Below, in pieces: positions 7,845 through 15,728 of a stretch of DNA of 24,972 bases (its first letter is position 1; each line of letters starts with the position of its first letter). Both the position numbers and the translations under genes were made by a program. The stretch is from AL-N1 sp039178835. Lineage in GTDB: Bacteria > Chloroflexota > Chloroflexia > Chloroflexales > Roseiflexaceae. The notes under the pieces are model-generated. The model saw only the letters and a program-made list of their open reading frames with translations, did no database searches and was not told the DNA's origin. The stretch covers positions 1-24,972 of the forward strand of contig JBCDFA010000075.1 in NCBI GenBank assembly GCA_039178835.1. The letters are read 5' to 3'.

Positions 7845-7935
7845 GGACTGCCACAGGGGGAGGTCCGTCATGGGGTTGGACAATTCTTACGTGGGCGCCC
7901 CATGCTGTGACATGGGCAGGTACAAGGGGCGGTCC
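7845..7935. repeat. GC-rich palindromic intergenic element, copy A
   Basis: Bounded by GGACTGCC (7845-7852) and GGCGGTCC (7928-7935), which are near-inverted repeats. It contains GGACTGCCACAGGGGG, AGGTCCGTCATGGGG and a central GTGGGCGCCCCAT (7891-7903). All three blocks recur in the element at 8860-9006, which sits on the other side of the same gene. Such palindromes are reminiscent of REP/MITE-like intergenic repeats. No ORF lies within it. Confidence 0.6.
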
Positions 7936-7946
7936 AGCAGGCCCTG

Positions 7947-8834
7947 CTATTTGAATGATATGCCGAGCCTCACTAGCTTCTCGCGCTCCTGCACCAGATT
8001 GACGGAGTATCCTACTCCTCTGGCATGTGCGAAATGATAAATCTCTGTCGGAATGATCGTGCATGAGTCTGCTGCGAGCGTCTCTGCAATTGTCGTATCG
8101 GGCGCTACTGCAAGGCTGTCGAAGAGTGCTACTTCATCATCGTGAATCGGTCGTCTATACAGATCTGTGGCTAACCCCCACATATCACCATAGATCGGTT
8201 CAAACCCTGCACGACATGCCGCATCCCGTACCAGTTCAGCAGCGATGATGTTTAGACCTCGCATATCGGGGCCATACCCATACTGTGGGGCTTGCTCTGG
8301 ATTGGTTCGGGCTATATGCCATGCTTGGTCAGCTGAACAAAACTGTTCATGGGTTACTGCCTCTACAATATCAGCATCGCTCAGTTTCCACTCCTCTTTT
8401 GTGCGATCCCACCACTGGCAGACGGCATGTGCCTCGTAGGGTGGATCGGCATTGGGCTCAGTAATATATCCTGCAAATCCAAAACGGACCCGTGCTGGAA
8501 TCTGTTTGTGTCGTAGCATCAAGCAGAGCAGTGTCGCAAAATGGCGGCAATCTACCACGCGGAATGTCTCGTTGTTGCGCTGACAAAGCAACGACTCCGA
8601 AGAACTCTGAGCAACTCGCTGTAGCAGTTCAGCGGTTGAGCGAATCTCAAGATCGCTACGACGATCACCGAGTGATAGCCCATCTCTGTTGGCTTCCCAG
8701 TCGTGAAGTAGCACGTTGCGTGGAATGGGGCACAGGGCATCGGGCGTATTTGGTAGTTCGTCGTACAGATGGCCAAAATGTCCGGGGTGTGTCCAAGGAG
8801 TCTGGTGAACGTAGGTGTTGGTGATGGGGGGCAT
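7947..8834 (-). CDS. Transglutaminase-like (papain-fold) protein
   Basis: 295 residues. The centre carries the transglutaminase-like Cys-His-Asp triad: V-V-D-C-R-H-F-A-T-L-L near residue 94, then I-P-A-R-V-R-F-G-F-A-G-Y, Y-E-A-H-A-V-C-Q-W-W, and W-K-L-S-D-A-D. This family includes cytosolic peptidases and amidases. The second half (about 170-295) has no recognised domain. No signal peptide is visible. The start at 8834 is fixed by AAGGAG 7-12 bases upstream. Palindromic elements A and B lie immediately on either side, 11 and 25 bp away, so the gene could have moved, or been bracketed, as a unit. Domain confident, function open. Confidence 0.75.
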   Translation of the reverse strand: MPPITNTYVHQTPWTHPGHFGHLYDELPNTPDALCPIPRNVLLHDWEANRDGLSLGDRRSDLEIRSTAELLQRVAQSSSESLLCQRNNETFRVVDCRHFATLLCLMLRHKQIPARVRFGFAGYITEPNADPPYEAHAVCQWWDRTKEEWKLSDADIVEAVTHEQFCSADQAWHIARTNPEQAPQYGYGPDMRGLNIIAAELVRDAACRAGFEPIYGDMWGLATDLYRRPIHDDEVALFDSLAVAPDTTIAETLAADSCTIIPTEIYHFAHARGVGYSVNLVQEREKLVRLGISFK

Positions 8835-8859
8835 GGTGGATTCTCCTTTTTGAATTCAG

Positions 8860-9006
8860 GGACCGCCACCCTGTGGGCGCCCCATTGCCATTTGCATATG
8901 GCCAGCACAGGGCTGGCTTGTGTCGTAATTGCCTATGTCTCATCAGTGTCATTGTGGAGCAAGGCTATCATGAGGGTGTGACAGGGACCGCCACAGGGGG
9001 CGGTCC
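8860..9006. repeat. GC-rich palindromic intergenic element, copy B
   Basis: Starts with GGACCGCC (8860-8867) and ends with GGCGGTCC (8999-9006), exact inverted repeats. A second GGACCGCC at 8985-8992 forms a perfect 8-bp stem with that end across a 6-base loop. It shares GTGGGCGCCCCAT (8873-8885) and the terminal hairpin, with its following GTCAT and G-run, with copy A. The end lies 22 bp from the stop codon of the ygjP remnant. Confidence 0.6.
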
Positions 9007-9028
9007 GTCATAGGGGGCGGAGAGATTT

Positions 9029-9211
9029 CTAATAGAGCCAGTCCTCGTGGGCCAGTGGTGCGCGGTTGAGTTCTTCCCGATGGAGTCGCCAATGCGGCAT
9101 GAAGTAGCTCATCAATTGTTGAAAGCGTTCATTGTGGTGGCGTTCGAGCAAATGCACCATTTCGTGGACGAGAATGTATTCAAGGCAGGATGCTGGTTTC
9201 TTCGCGAGTTC
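9029..9211 (-). pseudogene. 3' remnant of a YgjP/DUF45-type (M48-like) metallopeptidase gene
   Basis: In a minus-strand frame different from hsdM, translation gives E-L-A-K-K-P, then C-L-E-Y-I-L-V-H-E-M-V-H-L-L-E, then H-H-N-E-R-F, and ends R-E-E-L-N-R-A-P-L-A-H-E-D-W-L-Y before a stop. This is the C-terminal part of the YgjP family, including its H-E-x-x-H zinc motif and characteristic ending. About 60 of roughly 230 residues remain. There is no start codon of its own; it follows the broken hsdM directly. Genes of this family are commonly found at the end of type I restriction-modification operons, so this looks like the far end of the same lost locus. Confidence 0.85.
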
Positions 9212-9876
9212 CAGGTCGCGTTGTCCATCTCCTGGCCAAACAGTGCGATGTTGCTGGCCGAGGCTTCATCAGCCGCCTTCAGGAGCAGTGAACCAGAGCC
9301 ACAGGTCGGGTCGTAGATGGTGGGCTCGGGGAGGCGGTGGCTGTGCTCCACGCCCACGACCTTGGCGATAACACGTGAGACCTCGGCGGGCGTGTAGAAC
9401 TGGCCTTTGCTCTTGCCGGACTCGGTGGCGAAGTTTCGCATCAGGTACTCGTAGGCATCGCCGAGCAGGTCGTCGCCCTCGGCGCGGTTGGCGCGGAAAT
9501 CCAGATTTTCGAAGATAGCGACCAGTTTGGAGAGGCGGTCCTGTATTTCTTTGCCGCTCCCGAGCTTATCGTTGTCGTTGAAGTCGGCCTGGTTGATGAC
9601 GCCCTTAAGCTCGTTGTCATCGGCGAGTTTCCCGATGATCTTGTTGATCTTATCGCCGATCTCCTTGTCGCCTTTGAGCCGGATGATGTCGGCAAAGCTG
9701 CCGCCTTCAGGTACCATAATAATGGCATCGGGGTTGCCCTGATACTTGTCCGACACATATTTCATAAACAACAGCGTGAGAATGTAATCTTTATACTGGG
9801 AGGCGTCCATACCGCCCCGCAGCTCGTCGCAACTGCTCCAGAGCGAGCTATAGAGTTGGGATTTTTTTAGCGCCAT
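9112..9876 (-). pseudogene. hsdM: Truncated type I restriction-modification DNA methyltransferase (HsdM) gene
   Basis: Residues 1-222 are clear HsdM: an N-terminal helical domain (S-Q-Y-K-D-Y-I-L-T-L-L-F-M-K-Y-V-S-D), then F-A-T-E-S-G-K-S-K-G-Q-F-Y-T-P-A-E-V, SAM motif I Y-D-P-T-C-G-S-G-S at 188-196, and F-G-Q-E-M-D-N-A-T-W ending at 222. A normal HsdM runs about 500 residues and has the catalytic N-P-P-F/Y motif, which is absent. After Trp222 the frame turns into 32 unrelated residues because the DNA has switched to ygjP sequence in another phase (junction near 9209-9216). No hsdS or hsdR is present. It cannot methylate; it is a deletion scar. Confidence 0.88.
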
Positions 9877-9919
9877 TGGTTTGGTCCTGCTCCATAGAGA
9901 GAATAGCTGTGATCTGTCT

Positions 9920-9925
9920 ATTATA
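9920..9925 (-). promoter_or_regulatory. -10 box of the former hsdM promoter
   Basis: The minus strand carries a perfect TATAAT 44-49 bases upstream of the hsdM start codon, followed by GGAGCAGG as Shine-Dalgarno near 9887-9894. The hexamer 17 bp further upstream (ACAAAA) is a poor -35. Confidence 0.4.
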
Positions 9926-10006
9926 ACGCGATTATGGAGCCGTTTTGTGGTGCCAACCGATGACGCCTGGGTGGAAGTGAGGATATGGTGATCTGCCTGG
10001 TTTGAC

Positions 10007-11290
10007 TCAGTCGTCTAGCCACTCGCGCAGTGTGGAACGTTCAGATGGCAGACCGTAGACTTCGAGCAGGTTATGCTCGATCTCCCAGAACGGATCGTGG
10101 TCTGCGATGAGCCGTAGTGTATCTTGCTGAAGGGAGGTCAGATTGTTTCGTACTCGCGGTGTGATCGGCTCTTGAAGGGTATAGGTGATCTTGTCAAGAC
10201 CTTGATACCGTGCAGATGCCTTCCCACTCGTTCCACCAAACACCAGATCAAGCAGGTTCTCGACAAAGACATACGCGACTCTGCTGACTGTGATGTCTTT
10301 CAGTGTGTCCATCAAGGTATGAGCACTTGTTGGAAGCCCGAGTGCAGCAAATGCCTCTGCAATCGTTACTGCCTGGTCGCCTGCCATCGGGCTGGGGTAG
10401 AAGTGTGCCTCAAGCGACCAGGTGTAGTGGCTGTTCTCAGGGATCGTATCAATGACCGTGCTGGCGTGCTGGAGGGTTGTAATCATAGTGGTCGGGGTAT
10501 CCACACCTCGTCTGACAAGCACGGCACGTGCGGCGAGTACTTGGAGTATTTCATTGTCCTCTCGTTGGAATACCTGCTCAAATACAGTTGCGTGTTCTGC
10601 TGTCTGCGAAAGTAGTTTGTGGAGCGCAAGTATGAGATTTGCTTTTGTCGGCATATCTGCCTTCTGGACCAGTCGGGCTTCGAGATGCGGTGTGATTGTT
10701 GCGGCATAGTCGGGAAGGCGCGACAAGGTATCCAGTGCCGCCATGACTATTTCTGGGTCTGAATGAGTGGAGAGTTCCAGAAATAATGGAATACCCTGAG
10801 CAACCACGGCCTGTGTTTTTCGTTCTAAGCGCAGTTTGGCGTCGGTGATGGTATTGAGGGTGTCAATGTAAGAGCCTAGCTGGAGCTGATTCTCCTGGGT
10901 ATCTTCTTTCTGTTCAACGTGACCATAATACCCTTCTGCAAATGCACTAAGCAGATAAAGAATACCTTCTTTGCAAGGGGTTTCGTCGTATGTGAGCAAC
11001 TGCATCAGGAATCTCGCCGCATAGGCTGAGGCTCGGTAGATACTTCCTTGATGCCAGACAGTCTCAAACAACAGCTCGAGTGCAAAATCTCGATGGGCAT
11101 ATGTATCACTCAGGAGCGCTCGGAGCAATGCCGGAACATCGGTGGCTTCCCCATGGGCATGGTCTAACTGTGCCCAATCAATATCATAAATCCCAGAGAG
11201 AAATGAGTTGTCGATGGTTGGGTCTGGTGCTTCGTATAAAGCAATGAGTTCACCAGGTGAGAGAGCTTCGTTTTCGGGTGAATCTGGCAT
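10007..11290 (-). CDS. HEAT-like helical repeat protein
   Basis: 427 residues made almost entirely of amphipathic helices with Leu/Ala-rich spacing, for example I-V-M-A-A-L-D-T-L-S-R-L-P and I-L-Q-V-L-A-A-R-A-V-L-V-R-R-G, as in HEAT/ARM-type scaffolds. No catalytic motif, signal peptide or membrane segment is seen. Such proteins bind other proteins. The start at 11290 has a strong AAGGAG 6-11 bases upstream. It sits between a dead restriction locus and immunity-type genes and could belong to that accessory group, but its partner is unknown. I recognise the architecture, not the specific family. Confidence 0.65.
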   Translation of the reverse strand: MPDSPENEALSPGELIALYEAPDPTIDNSFLSGIYDIDWAQLDHAHGEATDVPALLRALLSDTYAHRDFALELLFETVWHQGSIYRASAYAARFLMQLLTYDETPCKEGILYLLSAFAEGYYGHVEQKEDTQENQLQLGSYIDTLNTITDAKLRLERKTQAVVAQGIPLFLELSTHSDPEIVMAALDTLSRLPDYAATITPHLEARLVQKADMPTKANLILALHKLLSQTAEHATVFEQVFQREDNEILQVLAARAVLVRRGVDTPTTMITTLQHASTVIDTIPENSHYTWSLEAHFYPSPMAGDQAVTIAEAFAALGLPTSAHTLMDTLKDITVSRVAYVFVENLLDLVFGGTSGKASARYQGLDKITYTLQEPITPRVRNNLTSLQQDTLRLIADHDPFWEIEHNLLEVYGLPSERSTLREWLDD

Positions 11291-11320
11291 TAGCTCACTC
11301 CTTGTTGTTTGATTTTTTAT

Positions 11321-11349
11321 AGAATATGCGTTTTATTCTAGCAGAGCAA
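11321..11349 (-). promoter_or_regulatory. Candidate sigma70-type promoter for the HEAT-like gene
   Basis: On the minus strand TTGCTC (11344-11349) and TATTCT (11321-11326) are separated by exactly 17 bp, 30 bases upstream of the start codon. The match to consensus is moderate. Confidence 0.4.
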
Positions 11350-11426
11350 TGTTTTACAGACAAGAGCGGTCCGATATCATCCTAATGTCGCATCGTGTGG
11401 TCATCGCTTGTGGGTGAGGCCACCTA

Positions 11427-12278
11427 TCATTCCAGCACACACATCAGGACCTGTGGCTGGGCAAACAAACGAATGGGAGCAACGCTACAGCCGATCCCGC
11501 GACTCACCAGCAAGGTGCCTTGGGGGAGTTGGTACAGGCCGCCGGGAAAGGCACGACAGAAGCGGCCATGTGGTACCAGCAGCGGTCGGCCATTGGGCAG
11601 GGCGATCTGTCCGCCGTGAGTATGCCCACAGAGAGCTATTGTAAAGGGTATGTCGGCTATGTCGCGCAGACTCTCTGGTGAGTGCATCAGGACGAGTCGG
11701 TGTGCTCCGGCACCTGCGAATGCGCGATCTGCATCAGGACGACCATCCGTCGCGTCATCCAACCCACAGAGCCAGATGTCGTCGTATGGCGGAGGGAGTT
11801 GCTGGTTGCGGTTGGTCTGGAGGTGGATGTTGGCCATGGCTAATTGGTGTGCCAGATACCGCTGATCAGCCCAGTAGTCGTGATTGCCGAAGATGGCATA
11901 GGTCCCTAATGGGGCATCGATGGTGCTGATCAGCGGTAGGATGTCGGCGAGATAACGTTCATGAAAACTTACAAAGTCCCCACCAAGCAACAGCAGATCG
12001 GGTCGAGCCTCGCGTAGCAGCCGACATGCTTCTGCGATAACCGAGGGATGGGTGGTTGGTCCGGCGTGAAAGTCGGAGGCAAACGCCACACGGAGCGGCG
12101 GTCGCACGCTGGCGGACGGTGGCAGCGCAAAGGTATGGGTTTCCTGCACTGGCGGTGGATGCAAGCCCAGGTGTTTCGCTAGGGTGGCTGGCCAGCCACG
12201 CCCATACAATTGGTCCAGCAGTTGTTCGCCACAGTGACGAGCGGTGTCGTACAGGCGTTTCTGAATATCGCGTAGCAT
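11427..12278 (-). CDS. Calcineurin-like metallophosphoesterase (YkuE/YaeI type)
   Basis: 283 residues with the complete dinuclear-metal phosphoesterase signature in order: A-S-D-F-H-A-G, L-G-G-D-F-V-S, F-G-N-H-D-Y-W, L-M-H-S-P, and C-G-H-T-H-G-G-Q, ending with the C-S-V-A-P-I-R-L segment usual for this subgroup. Relatives such as YkuE and YaeI act at the membrane or on phospholipid-like substrates. This protein has an N-terminal helix of about 60 residues but no obvious transmembrane anchor or Tat signal. It is read alone; the 135-bp gap to the HEAT-like gene contains that gene's upstream region. Substrate not deducible. Confidence 0.88.
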   Translation of the reverse strand: MLRDIQKRLYDTARHCGEQLLDQLYGRGWPATLAKHLGLHPPPVQETHTFALPPSASVRPPLRVAFASDFHAGPTTHPSVIAEACRLLREARPDLLLLGGDFVSFHERYLADILPLISTIDAPLGTYAIFGNHDYWADQRYLAHQLAMANIHLQTNRNQQLPPPYDDIWLCGLDDATDGRPDADRAFAGAGAHRLVLMHSPESLRDIADIPFTIALCGHTHGGQIALPNGRPLLVPHGRFCRAFPGGLYQLPQGTLLVSRGIGCSVAPIRLFAQPQVLMCVLE

Positions 12279-12321
12279 CGTGCCATGCTACGGCAAGTGG
12301 TGTGGGTTGTAAAGTTGTTGG

Positions 12322-12690
12322 TCAGCGTGTGTCGCGCCACCACGCATCCGAGTTGAATTCCTCAGGTATATCGTCGTTTCCCGGGTCGCCATATCCCATT
12401 GCTATCAAGGTTTCATGCCATAACGCCCTTTTGCTCTCAGGAAGTTTGGTGCCACACCACGGGCAGTAGCGGATTATGACCGAGGAGTGTCCTCCCGCAG
12501 GAATGTTGATACGGTACTCATCCCAGCAGGCAATCCACATCATTATGGGATTAGGTCCCTGTGATGGCCACTCAACCGGCTCTGCGATAAACCAGGCCAT
12601 ATCGAGGCAACAGTGTTGATCTGGGTCGATGCCCTGTGCGCGACAGTGCTGTCGGCGTTCTTCATCGCTTTTATAGGTGATGCGTTCCAT
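12322..12690 (-). CDS. DUF6980-like small Cys-rich protein
   Basis: 122 residues with a C-C-L-D-M-A-W motif near residue 27, a tryptophan-rich middle, and C-P-W-C-G-T-K-L-P at about 75, followed by S-K-R-A-L-W-H-E-T-L. The paired CC and CxxC look like a zinc-binding site. The pattern matches what I know as the DUF6980 family; this is from memory of the motif and not a search. It lies 15 bp downstream of the SUKH-family gene on the same strand, so the two are probably one transcript. That pairing fits a role as an immunity-type protein of contact-dependent toxin systems, although no toxin is in the window. Confidence 0.6.
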   Translation of the reverse strand: MERITYKSDEERRQHCRAQGIDPDQHCCLDMAWFIAEPVEWPSQGPNPIMMWIACWDEYRINIPAGGHSSVIIRYCPWCGTKLPESKRALWHETLIAMGYGDPGNDDIPEEFNSDAWWRDTR

Positions 12691-12705
12691 AGATGAGTGG
12701 TACCC

Positions 12706-13272
12706 TTAGATGTCAAGTTCCCTTGCTAGTTTGTCATAGATTGGCAGGTGCCAGCTTTCATAGTCGCTTTGCTCTTGGTCATCATATAAACTATGTAGGA
12801 ATACTTTGAAATTATGTGCCTGAGGGAAGATTTCTGTATTCCCATCAGTTCCCCATTTGTTCGTACTGTGAACCCAGCTGTAAACCGCTCCGAAATTGGC
12901 GGAGTTCAGCGACATGAGTAACTGAACAGGTCCTGGTGTCTCAGCAATAACGAGATGCTTGGGTGGCACTCCTTCACCGTATATCTCGCCGCGCCAGTGT
13001 GACTCAACTGTTTTCCAATTATGGATAAGATCGACATAATCTTCTGAACTGTTATCGACGTAGGGGCCTAATTGTAGTGGGCCAATAGTGTTTTTAAAGA
13101 GGCGTGGGTACACACTGCCGCCGTTGAATTTCAGAAGAAAATGTCGATAATCAGGTGGGAGCAAAAGACTTTCGCGCCTCTCCCATTGCTCTATATCACT
13201 ACGAGGATCTTCCACAAAAGACCAATCTCGTTCGCCTTCATTCCATCTTTCTGTGTATGGTGCTATTTTCAC
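12706..13272 (-). CDS. SMI1/KNR4 (SUKH) family protein
   Basis: 188 residues. The SUKH signature is clear: I-E-Q-W-E-R-R-E...L-L-P-P-D-Y-R-H-F-L-L-K-F-N-G-G at about 27-51, then H-L-V-I-A-E-T-P-G-P-V-Q-L-L-M-S-L near 107, then G-A-V-Y-S-W-V-H. Bacterial SUKH proteins commonly neutralise polymorphic or contact-dependent toxins by binding them. The start is GTG at 13272, supported by AGAGG 6 bases upstream; no ATG gives a better spacing. It leads a two-gene unit with the DUF6980-like gene. No cognate toxin is adjacent. Confidence 0.8.
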   Translation of the reverse strand: MKIAPYTERWNEGERDWSFVEDPRSDIEQWERRESLLLPPDYRHFLLKFNGGSVYPRLFKNTIGPLQLGPYVDNSSEDYVDLIHNWKTVESHWRGEIYGEGVPPKHLVIAETPGPVQLLMSLNSANFGAVYSWVHSTNKWGTDGNTEIFPQAHNFKVFLHSLYDDQEQSDYESWHLPIYDKLARELDI

Positions 13273-13351
13273 TGTAAGCCTCTAACGTTTTTGGGTAAAT
13301 AGTAAACTGGACTGTGTGATACCCTTGATGGGTCCTAAGCTGACAATCCCG

Positions 13352-14275
13352 TCACTTGCGAAGCGACATCACACCCGCAACAACGATCAATACCATGCCG
13401 ATGATGGAGATGGCATCTGGTATTTCCCTGAAGAAGATAATCCCCCACACCACGGCAAAACCGACATAGGCGAAATCGAATGTTCCGATAATCGAAGGGG
13501 GGCCATTTTGGTATGCAATCGCTGCGCCAACACTACCGATCAGGATTGAAGCAGCAAGCAACGCCATCGTCAACCATTGTACTGGACCCATTCCAACCCA
13601 TGGAGCCAGGAGAAATCCTGCGCGTGCTCCGCTTGCGAACATTTCGATGAGCATTGCAGTCACACCACCCACCAAGATAAATGCAACATTGAGCGCAAGA
13701 GACAGTATGATGGGGTGCTCATCTCGACACTTAGTTCGTGTCAGTATCATTGCCAGGGCATAGAGAATCGCTGAAAACAGCGGCAGCATCGCAAACCAAT
13801 TGAAGTCGCCCGCTTCGGGACGAAGAATAAGCAACACGCCGACAAACCCTAAGAAAACCGCAATCCATCCGAATCGGCTTATGTGGTCTTTGACAATTGC
13901 AGCCGAAAACAAGGTAATAAAGATCGGGAGCGTATAATAGGTCGCCGCTGCGATTGAGAGTTCAAGATGTGGCAGGGACAGATAATAGCTGATCCACATC
14001 GCAACCAGTAGGAGGCTTCGCACGACTGTCCAGTTGAATGCGCTTGGCCATTGGAGAGCGGATGGCGCCTTAACTGCCAGGTAGATACAAAGGAGTGGTA
14101 TGACAATCAAGGATCGCAACACAAACATCTGCCAAATGACGAAATTATCGCTGGTAAATTTGATGACAGCGTCGCCAAGGGAAAGCGCCAGGACGGTGAA
14201 TATAATGGTGCCGATCGCAAACGGTATATTATCTACTCGTACTTCAGTGGCTGAATTATGCTTCATTGATTGCAT
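13352..14275 (-). CDS. EamA/DMT-family transporter
   Basis: 307 residues with about ten hydrophobic segments arranged as two EamA repeats, each of five membrane spans: I-I-F-T-V-L-A-L-S-L-G-D-A-V...R-S-L-I-V-I-P in the first half and A-I-L-Y-A-L-A-M-I-L-T-R-T in the second. The late P-P-S-I-I-G-T-F-D-F-A-Y-V-G-F-A-V-V-W-G-I-I-F-F-R-E is typical of the second EamA repeat. It is an inner-membrane exporter or importer of small metabolites, substrate unknown. The start could be 14275 or the Met at 14266. It lies 25 bp downstream of the SDR gene and is probably co-transcribed with it. Confidence 0.9.
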   Translation of the reverse strand: MQSMKHNSATEVRVDNIPFAIGTIIFTVLALSLGDAVIKFTSDNFVIWQMFVLRSLIVIPLLCIYLAVKAPSALQWPSAFNWTVVRSLLLVAMWISYYLSLPHLELSIAAATYYTLPIFITLFSAAIVKDHISRFGWIAVFLGFVGVLLILRPEAGDFNWFAMLPLFSAILYALAMILTRTKCRDEHPIILSLALNVAFILVGGVTAMLIEMFASGARAGFLLAPWVGMGPVQWLTMALLAASILIGSVGAAIAYQNGPPSIIGTFDFAYVGFAVVWGIIFFREIPDAISIIGMVLIVVAGVMSLRK

Positions 14276-14300
14276 GTATTTGGTTAGTGGCTCTCTAGAT

Positions 14301-15059
14301 CTACGAGGGCATCAACGCGCCATTGTTGATGTCTATGGTTTGCCCCGTAATCGATGTCTGAGTTGGTGAGATCAGGAATTTGGTGAAGTGTGCAATCTCT
14401 TCAGGCTCACTCATCTTACCCAACAAGACCTGCGCCATCTGCTCCGCATAGATTGTCTCATAGTCTTGGCCTGCGGTTTGGGCAAAGGTTTGTAATCCCT
14501 GTGTAGCCATTTCCGTATTTACCCAGCCTGGACAGATAGCGTTAACGAGTATTTTCTCAGATGCCAATTCAACCGCCCAGGAACGCATGAGACCCAGTAA
14601 TCCAGCTTTGGAAGCACAGTACGCGGAATAGCTGGGCACCCCCAAACGTGCCGGGATCGAAGATATCAACATTATGTGACGAAACCCTTCCTCTTTGGGG
14701 GCGAAGTAAGGCAACGCTTCTTGCACCAGTTGATAGGTTCCGGTCAAATTTGTTTCTACAATTTCGTGCCAGCGATCTCCCTCCCCATAATGATTTTCGC
14801 CTCCCAAACCGGCATTGGCTATGATACCGTGCAACACAGGTTGTATTGCTTGTAACCCAGCTCGAATTGCTTGGGAATCTCGTATGTCTGCTGTCAGTAT
14901 GGTGTGCTTTGACGGTGTTTCTAACAGAGCGAGAGTCTCTTCCAGAGTGTGTCGATTTCTGCCCAACAATATGACCGGATATCCCTCACCAGCAATAGCT
15001 TCTGCAATAGCCCGGCCAATGCCTGATCCTGCTCCGGAAATCAAAATCATTTTTTTCAT
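14301..15059 (-). CDS. Short-chain dehydrogenase/reductase (classical SDR)
   Basis: 252 residues, the usual classical SDR length. Cofactor motif I-S-G-A-G-S-G-I-G-R at 7-16, R-N-R after strand 2 (NADP preference likely), N-A-G-L-G near 94, catalytic Ser in M-L-I-S-S-I-P, Tyr and Lys in Y-S-A-Y-C-A-S-K, and C-P-G-W-V-N-T-E-M. The C-terminal G-Q-T-I-D-I-N-N-G is standard. All catalytic residues are present. It is cytosolic, with substrate unknown. The Shine-Dalgarno is weak. It precedes the EamA transporter and may make or modify what that protein carries; this is inference. Confidence 0.92.
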   Translation of the reverse strand: MKKMILISGAGSGIGRAIAEAIAGEGYPVILLGRNRHTLEETLALLETPSKHTILTADIRDSQAIRAGLQAIQPVLHGIIANAGLGGENHYGEGDRWHEIVETNLTGTYQLVQEALPYFAPKEEGFRHIMLISSIPARLGVPSYSAYCASKAGLLGLMRSWAVELASEKILVNAICPGWVNTEMATQGLQTFAQTAGQDYETIYAEQMAQVLLGKMSEPEEIAHFTKFLISPTQTSITGQTIDINNGALMPS

Positions 15060-15215
15060 GGGGTTTGGTTGCCTTGATCGTATAAAGAGAGTGAATTCAA
15101 CTTACTACTGAGAACTTGTAGATGTTACTACATCTTGAATGCGTGTCAATTCAGCCTCCAGCTAAACCCTTATCCATCTGATGCAGCGCTCAGCCGTGTC
15201 CACGCGTGGGCACAT

Positions 15216-15728
15216 TTATACAATCCCCAGTTCGAGAGCCGCCTTTTCACCGACGCTTGCTTTGACCAGAAAATCATACATATCATCATCTGCTTGTTCT
15301 TCAAAAATACCGATCACAAAATCTTCTGTGAGATACCAATGCGCCAGAGGCCCTCTACCTTGCTTGACGCTTGCATTGAGCGATATACACACCTTGCTGT
15401 AGACATTCCATTGATATTCAATGAGCGCTTCCCAGGCTGCATCGTCTTTGCCTGCCATCAAGGATGATACCTGTTCGTACAATGGTTTTAAGACTTCCGT
15501 CATCTCGTCCGCTACATCCACAATCCATTCGGAGGGACTCCATTTTGTATCGTTTTCATTCCCAACGGTATTGTAGGCAAAGCACGGCACCCCAAGCACC
15601 GTGTAATCACAGTAGAACAGCCAAAACCCACAGGCATAAACAACGCCCTCAGGGGCAGGTAATCGTTGAAGTGTGCTATGGATGCGGGTTTCTATTGCCC
15701 CAAATAATGACTCCACTTCTTTCTGCAC
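15216..15728 (-). CDS. Hypothetical protein, 170 residues
   Basis: The start is GTG at 15728, supported by GAGGAG 8-9 bases upstream. The product is acidic and mixed alpha/beta: an N-terminal helix (V-E-S-L-F-G-A-I-E-T-R-I-H), an aromatic strand section (V-V-Y-A-C-G-F-W-L-F-Y-C-D-Y), then helices. The C-terminal D-F-V-I-G-I-F-E-E-Q-A-D-D-D-M-Y-D-F-L resembles small cytosolic immunity-type proteins of the DUF4303 kind, but I cannot confirm membership. No membrane segment. It is isolated, with the SDR gene's upstream region on one side and a 329-bp gap on the other. Confidence 0.55.
   Translation of the reverse strand: MQKEVESLFGAIETRIHSTLQRLPAPEGVVYACGFWLFYCDYTVLGVPCFAYNTVGNENDTKWSPSEWIVDVADEMTEVLKPLYEQVSSLMAGKDDAAWEALIEYQWNVYSKVCISLNASVKQGRGPLAHWYLTEDFVIGIFEEQADDDMYDFLVKASVGEKAALELGIV

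Noticed and set aside
7845..9006. CRISPR array
   Set aside because: Only two dissimilar-length palindromic elements with a gene between them; no regular spacers and no cas genes.
9112..9876. Calling hsdM a functional methyltransferase
   Set aside because: Only the first 222 residues are HsdM; the NPPF/Y motif and the specificity subunit are absent and the tail is out-of-frame ygjP DNA.
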